A DNA stretch of 64,000 bases from Hymenobacter duratus (GCF_014698995.1 NZ_JACWZZ010000001.1:1198501-1262500), one strand, 5' to 3'. Shown: positions 49,605 through 59,200, counted from the first letter of the stretch. The notes: generated by a model not told the origin, from the letters alone. Translations and numbers: made by a program.

Positions 49605-50642
49605 ATGAAGACAATCCTGATAAGCCGTACCGACGCCATTGGAGACGTAGTGCTGACGCTACCGGTTGCCGGGCAGCTAAAGCGCCATTTTCCTGACTGC
49701 CGGGTGCTGCTACTGGGCCGCACCTATACGCAGGCCATTGCGGAGGCTTGCCCTTGGCTCGATGGTTTCCTCAACTACGATGATCTGCAGAAGCTGCCAG
49801 CCGCTGAGCAAGTGGCGACACTGCGCCGGCAGCACGCCGATGCCATTGTGCATGTATTCCCCAATAAAACCATTGCCCGCCTGGCCCAACAAGCCGGCAT
49901 TCCTGTCCGTATCGGAACCCGGAACCGGTGGTTTCACTGGCTGACCTGCAACCGGCTGGTAGCTCTGAGTCGGCGGCACTCCCCGCGGCACGAGGCGCAA
50001 CTGAACCTGACGCTGCTCCAGCCGCTACTACCAGCTGCAGTTCCGTCTCTGCCTGAAGTAGCTGCTTTAATGCGACTTACGCCCCAGAAACCGTTGGCGG
50101 CTAACCTGCAGCAGCTGTTGGCGGCCAGCCGGCCGGAGCAGCTTAACGTGATATTGCACCCACGCAGCCGGGGCAGTGCCCGCGAATGGGGACTGGAGCA
50201 CTTTGGTACGCTGGCACGTCTGCTGCACCACGCTGGTCACCGGGTATTCGTGACGGGTACGGCGGCGGAAGGGCAGGAGCTGCAGGCATGGCTCGCCGAG
50301 TACCAGCCCTACCTGGCTGCCGACTTAACGGGCCAGCTGACTTTGCCACAACTGCTGGCGTTCATCGGCTCCGCAGATGGGCTGGTGGCGGGCAGCACAG
50401 GCCCTTTGCACATGGCGGCCGCCCTTGGACGCTATGCATTAGGGTTATATCCCCCTATCCGGCCTATGCACCCGGGCCGTTGGGCGCCTCTCGGCCCACA
50501 CGCCGACTATCTGGTGTTTGATAAACCTGCTTGCCAAGACTGCCGTCAGCAGCCTGTGGCTTGCACCTGCATCAAAGCAATAGCGCCCCTGGCCGCTCTA
50601 CAGCGGATAATTGCGTGGAATCCCTCTATCTTGTCCAGCTGA
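49605..50642 (+). CDS. Family 9 glycosyltransferase (heptosyltransferase-like)
   Basis: This 345-residue GT-B protein begins ILISRTDAIGDVVLTLPVAGQLKRHFP (about 3-29), the characteristic nucleotide-sugar transferase start. The donor-site block is HPRSRGSAREWGLEHFGTLARLL (about 184-206), with VAGSTGPLHMAAALG (about 262-276). It adds heptose or a related sugar to the LPS core in the cytoplasm. It ends with a Cys-rich DKPACQDCRQQPVACTC motif, which is unusual and may bind metal. Its neighbours are also LPS genes. Confidence 0.85.
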   Translation: MKTILISRTDAIGDVVLTLPVAGQLKRHFPDCRVLLLGRTYTQAIAEACPWLDGFLNYDDLQKLPAAEQVATLRRQHADAIVHVFPNKTIARLAQQAGIPVRIGTRNRWFHWLTCNRLVALSRRHSPRHEAQLNLTLLQPLLPAAVPSLPEVAALMRLTPQKPLAANLQQLLAASRPEQLNVILHPRSRGSAREWGLEHFGTLARLLHHAGHRVFVTGTAAEGQELQAWLAEYQPYLAADLTGQLTLPQLLAFIGSADGLVAGSTGPLHMAAALGRYALGLYPPIRPMHPGRWAPLGPHADYLVFDKPACQDCRQQPVACTCIKAIAPLAALQRIIAWNPSILSS

Positions 50643-50663
50643 GCCAGCGTCTTTTTTCGATTT

Positions 50664-51956
50664 ATGACTCAATCTGTTGCCTTCTCTTTTTCTCTGCGTC
50701 AGCTCTACCACGATGGCCGCCTGTCACAATACCTGCTGTTGCTGGCAAGCATAGCGGCCGTTATTGGGCTGTTTGCGTCGCGGGCAATGGTGTCGCTCAG
50801 TCCGGTGGTCGGGTTTCTGGCCGCAATGGCCCAACCCCGATTGGCCGAGCGCCTGCGGGCCAGTACGCGCCTGCTTACCTGCCTGGCTATGGGGCTGTTG
50901 TACCTGTTCTGGCTCGTGAGCGTGGTGTATACCTCTGAGCTGGACGTCTGGCGCCACGAAGTGTATCGTAAGCTGCCGCTTGTCATTGTGCCTCTGGCCT
51001 TTGCCGTGGCTGTGCCGCTCAATCTGCGGCAGCGTTTCGGGGTTGGTTTGCTGTACGTAGGTCTGGCTACTGCGCTGGCCCTGGGGACATTAGGCCGCTA
51101 CCTGCTCAATCCGGCCGAAGCCAACTACGAAATAAGCATCGGGCACAACGTGCCAGCCATTACGGGCATCTTCCATATTCACTTCAGCATCATGCTGGCA
51201 CTGGCCTTCTTCTTCGCCTTACTGATGCGGCGTAGCGCACTGGCCTCATCGGCTATGCGGTGGGGGCTGCTGGGCTGTGCCGTGGTGCTGTGCCTGATTA
51301 TGCACGTGCTGGCGTATCGTACCGGGCTGCTGGTGCTCTATGGCATGCTGCTGCTGGATGCGGCCCTGCTGATTGTGCTGAAGCGGCGCTTTGTGCTCGG
51401 AGCCATTTTGCTGCTGGGCCTCACGGTACTGCCATTGCTGGCCTATTTCACCCTGGAGCCTATTCAGCGGCGCGTAAGCGTCTCGCTCGATGATCTGAAC
51501 CAGTACAAATCCGGGCGCGACATCAACGACTATTCCATGGCCAAGCGGTTCGCCGCCTGGAAAACCGCCACCGTCATTGCCCGCCAGCACCTGCTCGTAG
51601 GAGTCGCGCCCGCCGACGTAGATGCCGCCATGATAGACCAGTATAGCTACCAGAGTTTTGGTCTGCTTCCCAAAAACTGGGTCATGACGCACAATCAGTA
51701 TCTGGAAGCCATTGTCGGAGGGGGAATGGTGGGACTGTTGCTCTGGCTTTTGGTATTGTTTGGGCCCTTATTGCAACCTGCGCTGCGGCAAAATCCGTAC
51801 GTTGTACACTTCCTGCTCATGATGGCCATTGCCAATCTGGTCGATTCGCTGTTACAGATGCAGACAGGATTCAATATGTTCGTGTTTCTCTACGGCTTTC
51901 TGGTCGTCGATACCGAGCGGGCGGCCCGTCTCATGGCAGTCAATAGTGCCGCTTGA
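50664..51956 (+). CDS. O-antigen ligase/polymerase (Wzy_C) family membrane protein
   Basis: The 430-residue protein has about ten hydrophobic helices and one long periplasmic loop. The Wzy_C signature THNQYLEAIVGGGMVGLLLWLLVLF lies near 350-375; the His of HNQ is typical of WaaL-type enzymes. It should attach or polymerise O-antigen on the periplasmic side of the inner membrane. It starts 21 nt after the heptosyltransferase-like gene, in the same operon. Whether it is a ligase or a polymerase cannot be decided from sequence alone. Confidence 0.82.
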   Translation: MTQSVAFSFSLRQLYHDGRLSQYLLLLASIAAVIGLFASRAMVSLSPVVGFLAAMAQPRLAERLRASTRLLTCLAMGLLYLFWLVSVVYTSELDVWRHEVYRKLPLVIVPLAFAVAVPLNLRQRFGVGLLYVGLATALALGTLGRYLLNPAEANYEISIGHNVPAITGIFHIHFSIMLALAFFFALLMRRSALASSAMRWGLLGCAVVLCLIMHVLAYRTGLLVLYGMLLLDAALLIVLKRRFVLGAILLLGLTVLPLLAYFTLEPIQRRVSVSLDDLNQYKSGRDINDYSMAKRFAAWKTATVIARQHLLVGVAPADVDAAMIDQYSYQSFGLLPKNWVMTHNQYLEAIVGGGMVGLLLWLLVLFGPLLQPALRQNPYVVHFLLMMAIANLVDSLLQMQTGFNMFVFLYGFLVVDTERAARLMAVNSAA

Positions 51957-51982
51957 GTGCCATAGGATAATCAGTACATTTG
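51953..51982 (+). promoter_or_regulatory. Promoter of the ECF sigma gene (TTG-N19-TACATTTG)
   Basis: TTG (51953-51955) is followed after exactly 19 nt by TACATTTG (51975-51982), a full match to the Bacteroidota housekeeping promoter. The ATG is 48 nt downstream. Confidence 0.7.
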
Positions 51983-52029
51983 TTTACACAGCATTTTTTT
52001 CACCCCGCTGTTATTTGCCGCGCCCCCAT

Positions 52030-52677
52030 ATGAGCGACTCTCCCGAACGGGTTCCGAAGCTTAGTAAAGAAGAGAAAGACCGTCGGTTTCAGGCTGAATT
52101 AATGCCTGTAATCGATTCTCTGTACAATTTCGCCTTCCGTCTCACCTTGGACGAAGACGACGCCAATGACCTTGTGCAGGAGACTTATCTGAAGGCCTAT
52201 CGGTTCTTCGAGTACTTCGAGCAGGGAACCAACGCCAAAGCATGGCTGTTTCGCATCCTGAAAAACTCGTTCATCAACGACTTTCGGAAAAAGAGTAAAC
52301 AACCCGCCAAGGTCGACTACAGCGAAATTGAGGGCTACTACAATTCGGAAGACGTCGAGTCCGACAGTGACGCGGGTGGAACCTCGTCTGATATGCGGCA
52401 GCAAGCCGTGCGTGACCTCATCGGCGACGAAGTGGCCAGCGCACTCAACTCACTGCCCGTGGATTTTCGCACCGTCATCATCCTCTGCGACCTGGAAGGG
52501 TTTACTTACGAGGAGATGGCCAAAGTGCTGGACATTCCTATCGGTACGGTTCGCTCCCGCTTGCACAGGGCTCGTAATTTCCTGAAGGAAAAACTGGAGA
52601 AATATGCCCAGTCGATGGGATATGGCTCCGAAGCCGGTGCTACAGACACCGAGCTGGAAGAAGACGAAAACGAATAA
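52030..52677 (+). CDS. ECF-type RNA polymerase sigma factor
   Basis: The ATG at 52030 gives 215 residues. Region 2 is LYNFAFRLTLDEDDANDLVQETYLKAYRFFEYFEQGTNAKAWLFRILKNSFINDFRK (about 32-88). Region 4 is LNSLPVDFRTVIILCDLEGFTYEEMAKVLDIPIGTVRSRLHRARNFLKEKL (about 139-190). An acidic linker between them and an acidic tail (TDTELEEDENE) are notable. It recruits RNA polymerase to specific promoters. The next gene encodes a small zinc-finger anti-sigma-like protein, 22 nt downstream, which probably controls it. The regulon is unknown. Confidence 0.9.
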   Translation: MSDSPERVPKLSKEEKDRRFQAELMPVIDSLYNFAFRLTLDEDDANDLVQETYLKAYRFFEYFEQGTNAKAWLFRILKNSFINDFRKKSKQPAKVDYSEIEGYYNSEDVESDSDAGGTSSDMRQQAVRDLIGDEVASALNSLPVDFRTVIILCDLEGFTYEEMAKVLDIPIGTVRSRLHRARNFLKEKLEKYAQSMGYGSEAGATDTELEEDENE

Positions 52678-52699
52678 CCGTAACGCGTTTCACTTTATC

Positions 52700-52993
52700 A
52701 TGGAAAAGACCTCTACTACCCAAATTCCATCTCCCACGCAGCAGGCCTCTCCGCCTGCCGCCGACTGTGAACGCGTGAATACGATACTCGACCAGCTTGT
52801 AGTGGGGCAGCAACCCACCGTGGAAGACGAAGAATACATCGTTGACCATGCCGATGACTGCTCGCCTTGCTTCGACAGCATTGAAAAGCAGCGCGCCTTT
52901 ATTGGCTTCCTCATGTCACATGTAGGGCGCAAAGGAGCGCCAAATTCGCTTCCTAATACCATTTTGTCGCGGTTGCAAACGGAAATGGCCTAA
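52700..52993 (+). CDS. Small anti-sigma-like zinc-finger protein
   Basis: This 97-residue protein has the ZAS-type motif HADDCSPC (H-x3-C-x2-C, about 50-57) in a helical context, as in anti-sigma factors that sequester ECF sigma factors. The N-terminal 25 residues are Thr/Pro/Ser-rich. There is no membrane segment, so it is soluble. It directly follows the sigma gene, its likely partner. gmk starts 9 nt downstream. Confidence 0.7.
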   Translation: MEKTSTTQIPSPTQQASPPAADCERVNTILDQLVVGQQPTVEDEEYIVDHADDCSPCFDSIEKQRAFIGFLMSHVGRKGAPNSLPNTILSRLQTEMA

Positions 52994-53002
52994 TTTTGCC
53001 CG

Positions 53003-53587
53003 ATGCAGGGTAAAATTATAGCGTTTTCGGCCCCTTCCGGTGCCGGCAAAACCACTATCGTCCACCGCCTGATGGCGGCCATTCCGGACCTGAGCTTTTC
53101 CATTTCGGCGTGCACCCGCGACAGACGGGGCCGCACCGAAACCAACGGAAAAGACTATCACTTCATTTCCGTTCAGGAGTTTCAGGAGAAAATCCGCCAC
53201 GATGAGTTTGTGGAATGGGAGGAAGTGTACGAGGGTGCCTTCTACGGCACGCTCAAGTCCGAAATTGAGCGCATCTGGGAGAGCGGCAAGCACGCCGTAC
53301 TGGATGTAGACGTGAAAGGAGGCCTCAGCATTAAGGAGTTCTACAAGGACCGAGCCTTGGCCGTTTTCGTGAAGCCGCCTTCGTTGGAGGTGCTGGAAAG
53401 CCGCCTGCGCCACCGGGCCACCGATTCTGCTTCCAGCATTTCTGCTCGTCTGTACAAGGCCAATTTTGAATTGACCTTTGAAGACCGGTTTGATGTGACG
53501 GTCATCAACGACGACCTGGATGAAGCTACCGCGCAGGCTGAGAAGCTGGTGCGGGACTTCATTACGGCGGAGCCAGCTATCCTATAA
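53003..53587 (+). CDS. gmk: Guanylate kinase
   Basis: The 194-residue protein has the P-loop FSAPSGAGKTTIVHRL (about 8-23), the GMP-binding ISACTRDRRGRTETNGKDYHFIS (about 35-57) and EFVEWEEVYEGAFYGT (about 67-82), followed by VLDVDVKGGLSIKEFY. It phosphorylates GMP to GDP with ATP and is essential for GTP and dGTP supply. Its TAA stop overlaps the nadD start by one base (TAATG), so the two genes are translationally coupled. Confidence 0.96.
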   Translation: MQGKIIAFSAPSGAGKTTIVHRLMAAIPDLSFSISACTRDRRGRTETNGKDYHFISVQEFQEKIRHDEFVEWEEVYEGAFYGTLKSEIERIWESGKHAVLDVDVKGGLSIKEFYKDRALAVFVKPPSLEVLESRLRHRATDSASSISARLYKANFELTFEDRFDVTVINDDLDEATAQAEKLVRDFITAEPAIL

Positions 53588-54186
53588 TGGAGGTCGGTTC
53601 TGGCCGCCCAACCAAGGTCGGACTGCTATTCGGCTCCTTCAATCCCATTCATATTGGCCATTTGATTCTGGCCGAGCACATGGCTACGCGCACTGGATTA
53701 GACGAGGTGTGGTTTGTCGTGTCGCCGCAGAGTCCCTACAAGATAGGCCAGGAGTTACTGCCAGAGGCTGCCCGGCTGGCGCTGGTACAGGCGGCCATTT
53801 CTGATAATGAGCGGCTACGCGTGTCAGATGTAGAATTTCATCTGCCTCGCCCCAGCTACACCATTGCTACACTGGACGAGTTGCGTCAGCAGCATCCCGC
53901 CATTGCCTTTACCCTTCTCATGGGCAGCGACAATCTGGAGGGGCTGGCCGGCTGGAAGGATGCCGACCGGATACAACAGGAGTTTGACCTGTATGTCTAT
54001 CCTCGGCCCGGTCATCCGGTAAGTGAACAAGGCCTTAGGTCACGTGTGCAGGTAGTTTCTGCTCCTCTACTGGACATATCCGCCACCTTCATTCGGCAAA
54101 GTATCCAGGCAGGACAATCCATCCGATATTTGGTGCCCACAGTTGTTGAGTCCTTGATTCGACAGCACCGCTACTGGATTACCTAG
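53587..54186 (+). CDS. nadD: Nicotinate-nucleotide adenylyltransferase
   Basis: This 199-residue protein has the nucleotidyltransferase start GLLFGSFNPIHIGHLILAEH with the HIGH motif (about 18-21). It continues with VWFVVSPQSPYK, FTLLMGSDNLEGLAGWKDADRI (about 98-119) and the C-terminal ISATFIRQSIQAG (ISxTxxR, about 160-172). It makes deamido-NAD from nicotinate mononucleotide and ATP. It follows gmk in the same transcript and is ended by a 28-bp palindromic terminator that begins at its stop codon. Confidence 0.95.
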   Translation: MEVGSGRPTKVGLLFGSFNPIHIGHLILAEHMATRTGLDEVWFVVSPQSPYKIGQELLPEAARLALVQAAISDNERLRVSDVEFHLPRPSYTIATLDELRQQHPAIAFTLLMGSDNLEGLAGWKDADRIQQEFDLYVYPRPGHPVSEQGLRSRVQVVSAPLLDISATFIRQSIQAGQSIRYLVPTVVESLIRQHRYWIT

Positions 54187-54238
54187 AAAGCAAAAACGCC
54201 CGCTCAACAAGTTGAGCGGGCGTTTTTGCTTTCTAGGT
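54181..54238. terminator. Bidirectional terminator between nadD and frr
   Basis: Arms 54181-54208 and 54211-54238 are exact reverse complements over 28 bp, with A and T runs at the stem ends. The nadD stop (54184-54186) is part of the left arm. It also ends the convergent frr gene. Confidence 0.9.
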
Positions 54239-54248
54239 AAGGGCTGGA

Positions 54249-54812
54249 TCAGATGGTCATGATTTCAGATTCCTTCTTGCTCATCAGGCCATCAACCTGT
54301 GTGATATAGCTGTCGGTAGCTTTCTGCACCTTGGCTTCGGCATCCTTAATGGCATCTTCGGAGGCGCCATCTTTCAACAGCTTCCGCAACGACTCGTTCA
54401 CGTCCTTGCGGATGCTGCGGATGCGTACTTTGCCTGCTTCGGCCTCGTTTTTTACCTGCTTTACCAGTTCACGGCGCCGCTCTTCCGTCATGGGCGGAAT
54501 ATTCAGCCGTACTCCCTCAGCGTCAGACTGTGGGTTCAGGCCCAGGTCACTGTTCTTGATGGCTTTTACTACTTCGGCAATGATATTTTTTTCCCAAGGC
54601 TTGATGAAAAGCGTGCGGGCATCGGGAGTCGAAACGTTGGCTACCTGTGAGATAGGCGTGGGAGTACCATAGTAATCAACCCGCAACGAATCGAGCATGG
54701 CCGGCGAGGCCTTGCCAGCCCGGATACGGCTTAGTTCCAGGTTGGTGTGTTGAAGGGACTTGCCCATCGACTCTTCGGCTTCGCTCAGGTAAAACTGAAT
54801 TTCCTCGTCCAT
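54249..54812 (-). CDS. frr: Ribosome recycling factor
   Basis: This 187-residue protein matches RRF over its whole length: SLQHTNLELSRIRAGKASPAMLDSLRVDYYGTPTPI (about 19-54), LFIKPWEKNIIAEVVKAIKNSDLGLNP (about 69-95) and RREELVKQ-type helices (MTEERRRELVKQVKNEAEAGKVRIRSIRKD). With EF-G it splits the post-termination ribosome. It lies downstream of pyrH in the same direction, the usual pyrH-frr order. Confidence 0.96.
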   Translation of the reverse strand: MDEEIQFYLSEAEESMGKSLQHTNLELSRIRAGKASPAMLDSLRVDYYGTPTPISQVANVSTPDARTLFIKPWEKNIIAEVVKAIKNSDLGLNPQSDAEGVRLNIPPMTEERRRELVKQVKNEAEAGKVRIRSIRKDVNESLRKLLKDGASEDAIKDAEAKVQKATDSYITQVDGLMSKKESEIMTI

Positions 54813-54913
54813 GTGTGTAAGTGAATTAGAAATTGAAAATCAACAATCAGGAATGCAGTCGTGGAAGCCAGCTGTTCGGCCTCAACTCATACCTTATCTG
54901 ATCAATGATTCGG

Positions 54914-55699
54914 TTAGGCTTGCTCAGTGGGAGTGTCCAGGCTAGGCTGCAGGCTGCTCTGCTTGGTATTCAGGGGCTGGGGCTCCGTTACTTTCATCGT
55001 AACCAGAGTGCCTACCGTTTCGCCATCAATCAGCCGCTGCAGGTTGCCCGCCTTGTTCATATCAAAAACGATGATGGGTAGGTTGTTTTCCTTGCACAGC
55101 GTGAAGGCGGTCATGTCCATCACGTTCAGGTTCTTTTCCATCACTTCATCGAAGGTAATGGTTGGATAGCGCACTGCCGACGGGTCCTTCTCGGGGTCGG
55201 CGGTATAAATGCCATCCACGCGGGTGCCTTTCAGCACTACATCCGCCTCAATCTCAATAGCCCGCAGGGAGGCTGCCGAGTCGGTGGTGAAGTAAGGGGA
55301 GCCAATGCCGGCCCCGAAAATCACGACGCGCCCTTTCTCAAGGTGGCGCAGTGCCCGCCGCCGGATGTACGGCTCACATACCCGTTGGATTGTAACGCCT
55401 GAAAGCAGCCGGGTATTGACGTCCAGCTTTTCGAGTGCGCTTTGCAGAGCCATGGAGTTGATGACCGTGGCCAGCATACCCATATAGTCGCCCTGCACCC
55501 GGTCCAGGCCAAACGCTTCGGCCTGAACGCCCCGGAAAATGTTGCCTCCTCCAATTACAACGGCTACTTGAGTGCCCGTGGCAGCTGCTCTCTTGATTTC
55601 CTCTGCGTATTGCATCAGCCGGATGGCATCGATGCCGTATTGCTGTTGGCCCATCAGCGCCTCACCGCTGAGCTTGAGCAGAATTCGTTTATACTTCAA
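54914..55699 (-). CDS. pyrH: UMP kinase
   Basis: I place the start at TTG 55699, giving [17 protein letters not shown] and 261 residues, in line with other Bacteroidota enzymes; the longer frame to 55795 has no conserved part. Motifs include GEALMG (about 10-15), [11 protein letters not shown] (about 47-57), [23 protein letters not shown] (about 124-146) and [22 protein letters not shown]. It phosphorylates UMP to UDP with ATP. The C-terminal 25 residues ([20 protein letters not shown]) extend past the usual end. Confidence 0.93.
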   Translation of the reverse strand: MKYKRILLKLSGEALMGQQQYGIDAIRLMQYAEEIKRAAATGTQVAVVIGGGNIFRGVQAEAFGLDRVQGDYMGMLATVINSMALQSALEKLDVNTRLLSGVTIQRVCEPYIRRRALRHLEKGRVVIFGAGIGSPYFTTDSAASLRAIEIEADVVLKGTRVDGIYTADPEKDPSAVRYPTITFDEVMEKNLNVMDMTAFTLCKENNLPIIVFDMNKAGNLQRLIDGETVGTLVTMKVTEPQPLNTKQSSLQPSLDTPTEQA

Positions 55700-55839
55700 A
55701 ATCGGAGGAATTAAGTGAGAAATCGGGAAGGAGCTGGCAGTTGAGACTGTATGACCTGTACGGTAGAGCTGCCCGGTAGATGCACAATCAGACAACGCGA
55801 CACAGCTCTGCTACTTATTAGATGCCGCCGCCGTGCCAG

Positions 55840-56343
55840 TTAGGCAAATTGAATCAGCACTTGGCCTTTGTTGACATTGTCGCGAAGCCCGATCTTGATG
55901 GCGGCCACCGTGGCGTCGCCGGGCGCCTTGAGTATGTTTTCCATCTTCATGGCTTCTAAAACCAGCAGCGGGTCGCCTTTCTGTACCGTCTGGCCCGGCT
56001 CCACCCGGATATCCACAATCAGGCCCGGCATGGGAGCTTTCAATTCGTTGACTTTGCTGACGGCGGCGTTGCTCATGCCCAGCTTATCAAGCAGCAGATC
56101 AAACCGGTCTTTGGCCTGCAACTCCAGCAGCTGACCGTTAATCTTGAATTGAAACGTTTTGGCAGTATAATCTGCCGCTACTATTTCAGCGCCGTAGGAG
56201 CGGCCGTCGTACAGAATATGAAAGCTGCCCGGGCCGACTACTGCCAAATCCCACTCAAACGGCTGACCATTGACAGAAACTGCGCCATTGGCACGATAGT
56301 CTACATCCCAGGAGTGAGTGGGGCTGGTGCTGACCTGTAGCAT
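55840..56343 (-). CDS. Biotin/lipoyl-attachment domain protein (BCCP-like)
   Basis: This 167-residue protein ends in a classic biotin carrier domain: APMPGLIVDIRVEPGQTVQKGDPLLVLEAMKMENILKAP (about 101-139), with the biotinylated Lys in EAMKMEN. The first half is a beta-rich domain like that of the small biotin-carrier subunit of propionyl-/acetyl-CoA carboxylase in Bacteroidota. It shuttles carboxyl groups between biotin carboxylase and carboxyltransferase subunits, which are not encoded nearby. It lies 141 nt upstream of pyrH, in the same direction. Confidence 0.85.
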   Translation of the reverse strand: MLQVSTSPTHSWDVDYRANGAVSVNGQPFEWDLAVVGPGSFHILYDGRSYGAEIVAADYTAKTFQFKINGQLLELQAKDRFDLLLDKLGMSNAAVSKVNELKAPMPGLIVDIRVEPGQTVQKGDPLLVLEAMKMENILKAPGDATVAAIKIGLRDNVNKGQVLIQFA

Positions 56344-56439
56344 AGGGAAGGGGAGGAGTGAGCGGAAATGGGCTTAAAGATAGGCCAATTCTCAAATAAT
56401 TTCGGAACTTGAGGACCCATATTCCTAGTGTATTTGCGC

Positions 56440-59031
56440 ATGAAATACCCGATTTTCGGTGTTCTGAGCCTCGTTCTGGCATGCCAGCTGGAAGCACCAG
56501 CTCAGGCGGTTAAGTCTGGTAAGCCCACCAGTAGCAAGGCTGCTACGCATAAGAAAACTGAGCAACCGGCCACGCCTCCCGCTGCTACTGTAGGAGTGGT
56601 TGTGCCATCCTGGTTGCCGCCCACGCATTCGGTAAAGCCGGCTGCTACCATCCTGCACGATCTGCTGGACACCAAGCTCGACGTCCGTTTCGACTGGAAC
56701 AAACAATGGCTGCTCGGAACAGCTGTCCTTACAGTTCGTCCTCACTTTTATCCGCAAAATCAGCTGCTGCTTGATGCCAAAGGCTTTGAGGTGAAAAGTG
56801 TGAAGCTGCTCAGCGGCAACAAGGAGAAAAACCTCAACTACACCTACGATAAAAAGAAGCTCACTATTAACCTGGACAGAGCCTACTCCCGCACGGAGCC
56901 TTGCCAGGTGCGCATACAGTACGTGGCCAAGCCCAACGAACTGGAAGCCGGCGGAAGCGCGGCCATTACGCAGGACAAGGGGCTGTACTTCGTAAACCCG
57001 CTCGGTACTGACAAAACCAAGCCCCGCCAGATCTGGACCCAGGGCGAGACGGAAGGAAGCTCCTGCTGGTTTCCGACCATCGACAAGCCAAACCAGCGGA
57101 TGACGCAGGAAATCAGCCTGACGGTTGAGGGAAATCTGAAGACGCTGTCCAACGGCTTGCTAATTGCGTCCAGGAAAAACAACGACGGTACCCGTACCGA
57201 TACTTGGAAGCAGACCCTGCCGCACGCTCCCTATCTGACCATGCTGGCCGTCGGCAACTTTGCTGTCGTGAGCGACACATGGCGCGGCAAATCGGTTGAC
57301 TACTATGTCGATCCGCAATATAGCGGCACGGCCAAAGCAGTATTCGGCAACACGCCCGAAATGCTGGATTTCTTCTCGAAGAAGCTGGGCGTTGATTTTC
57401 CGTGGGAAAAGTATGCGCAAGTCGCCGTTCACGACTTTGTCTCAGGGGCCATGGAAAACACTACGGCCGTTACGTTCGAGCAAAGTTTGGTGCAGTTCAC
57501 AGCTCGTGAGCTGCCCGATGTTGGCTACGATGCCGAGTCTACGGTGGCCCACGAATTGTTCCACCATTGGTTCGGCGACTATGTCACGAGTGAATCGTGG
57601 GCCAATTTGCCCCTGAACGAATCCTTCGCTGACTATTCGGAGCTATTGTGGGCCGAGCACAAATACGGGGCTGATGCGGCGGCGCTGGTACAGCAAGAGA
57701 AAATGGGCCGCTATTTAGAGGAAGCACAGAGCAAGCGTGAACCTTTGATTCGGTACCAGTATGCGCAGAACGAAGACATGTTTGACCGGCATTCCTACGA
57801 CAAGGGTGGCCGGGTGCTGCATATGCTGCGCAAATACGTAGGGGACGAAGCCTTCTTCACGGCCCTGAACCGCTACCTGATCCAGAACAAGTTCTCCGCC
57901 TCCGAAATAGCCAAGCTGCGCATTGCCTTCGAAGAAACGACCGGCGAAGACCTGATGTGGTTCTTTGACCAGTGGTTTATGAAGCGTGGCCACCCGGAGT
58001 TGAAAGTAACGCATAGTTTCGCCAATGGCCAGGTAAGCCTGCGGGTACAACAGCTGCAGGATTCCACCTTCACCCCAATCTATCGGCTGCCGGTAGGAGT
58101 CACAGTGTGGGCCAACAACCAGCCAACGGAACACCGTATCGTCATCACCAAGGCTGACCAGACGTTCCGGCTGCCGTCTTCCCAGCGTCCTGCCCTGGTA
58201 AAGTTTGATAGCGACGCCCAACTGCTGGCTGAAATAGAAGAGGAGCGGAGCCAGGAAGAACTTCTTTACCAATTCAGTCATGCGCGCAACTACCTGCAGA
58301 AATACGAAGCCATTGACCGGCTTCGCACCAAGAGCGCCGACTTGGCAGTCAGCAGTATGCTACGCGCCGCACTGAACGATAATTTCTGGGCGGTGCGCCA
58401 AACGGCGGTAGAGGCGCTGCGCCGCTACAAAGGGCCGGAAGGAGAGTCCGTGCGCAAGGAACTGCAGCGTGTAGCCGCCTCGGACAAAAAAAGCCAGGTT
58501 CGAGCCATTGCTCTTACTACGTTGTCTGCTTTCACGAATGAGAACTACAGCGGCCTCTACCTAACGGCGCTCAATGACAGCTCCTACAAAGTAGTTGGTG
58601 CAGCTATCCAGGCGCTGGCCAAAACCCCTACCGCCGATTCACAAGAGAAAATAACGGCTTTGCAGGAAACCAAGAGCCAAGAAGTGCTCAGTGCTATTTC
58701 TGCCTACTTTTCCTTGAATGGTAGCAGTACTGAGCAGTACCAATGGTTTTTGCGCCGGCTACCCGATGTAAGCGAGGCAGATCTGTATCGGAGCTACCTA
58801 CCCAACTTTGCGACATTCATGCTTCGCATACCTCCCATAGAGCGGGAGAAAGGAATCCAGAAGCTGGAAAGTCTGGCTCGCAATGCCCCCAACAGTATCG
58901 TGCGATTGGGTGCCTACCGCGGCTTGAGCATTTTGGCTACCGGCATGCCCACTATCAAAACGGTCATGCAGGATATTCGCAGCAAGGAAAAAGACGAGCA
59001 GGTGAAAGCCTACTACGCACTGATGCAATAG
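56440..59031 (+). CDS. M1-family aminopeptidase, exported
   Basis: The ATG at 56440 gives 863 residues with a signal peptide (FGVLSLVLACQLEAPAQA); an upstream GTG would add four residues. The exopeptidase motif is SGAMENTTAVTFE (about 335-347) and the zinc site HELFHHWFGDYVTSESWANLPLNESFA (HEXXH-x18-E, about 375-401). The C-terminal third contains helical HEAT-like repeats (LNDNFWAVRQTAVEALRRYKG near 645-665). It removes N-terminal residues from peptides in the periplasm or at the cell surface, as in Bacteroidota peptide nutrition. It is a single-gene unit. Confidence 0.92.
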   Translation: MKYPIFGVLSLVLACQLEAPAQAVKSGKPTSSKAATHKKTEQPATPPAATVGVVVPSWLPPTHSVKPAATILHDLLDTKLDVRFDWNKQWLLGTAVLTVRPHFYPQNQLLLDAKGFEVKSVKLLSGNKEKNLNYTYDKKKLTINLDRAYSRTEPCQVRIQYVAKPNELEAGGSAAITQDKGLYFVNPLGTDKTKPRQIWTQGETEGSSCWFPTIDKPNQRMTQEISLTVEGNLKTLSNGLLIASRKNNDGTRTDTWKQTLPHAPYLTMLAVGNFAVVSDTWRGKSVDYYVDPQYSGTAKAVFGNTPEMLDFFSKKLGVDFPWEKYAQVAVHDFVSGAMENTTAVTFEQSLVQFTARELPDVGYDAESTVAHELFHHWFGDYVTSESWANLPLNESFADYSELLWAEHKYGADAAALVQQEKMGRYLEEAQSKREPLIRYQYAQNEDMFDRHSYDKGGRVLHMLRKYVGDEAFFTALNRYLIQNKFSASEIAKLRIAFEETTGEDLMWFFDQWFMKRGHPELKVTHSFANGQVSLRVQQLQDSTFTPIYRLPVGVTVWANNQPTEHRIVITKADQTFRLPSSQRPALVKFDSDAQLLAEIEEERSQEELLYQFSHARNYLQKYEAIDRLRTKSADLAVSSMLRAALNDNFWAVRQTAVEALRRYKGPEGESVRKELQRVAASDKKSQVRAIALTTLSAFTNENYSGLYLTALNDSSYKVVGAAIQALAKTPTADSQEKITALQETKSQEVLSAISAYFSLNGSSTEQYQWFLRRLPDVSEADLYRSYLPNFATFMLRIPPIEREKGIQKLESLARNAPNSIVRLGAYRGLSILATGMPTIKTVMQDIRSKEKDEQVKAYYALMQ

Positions 59032-59170
59032 AAAAGAGAAAAAATATTTGACAATGATCTGCCGAGTGTGCTGCGTGTCCTTCGACTAAGTAGTCAGCAG
59101 GTTATCTTGGTCTGAGCTGAAGAATCGGAATTCAGAAGCAAAAAATATTGAGCGTTTTTTAGCCTAGCGC

Positions 59171-59200
59171 TTGACTTGCATCGGAAAGCCGCTAATTTTG
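59171..59200 (+). promoter_or_regulatory. Promoter of the tRNA-Tyr transcript (TTG-N19-TAATTTTG)
   Basis: TTG at 59171-59173 is followed after 19 nt by TAATTTTG (59193-59200), a full match to the Bacteroidota consensus. The tRNA-Tyr gene begins 80 nt downstream. Confidence 0.7.

Noticed and set aside
55700..55795. Longer N-terminus for pyrH
   Set aside because: The added residues are not part of UMP kinases; the conserved protein begins at the TTG at 55699.
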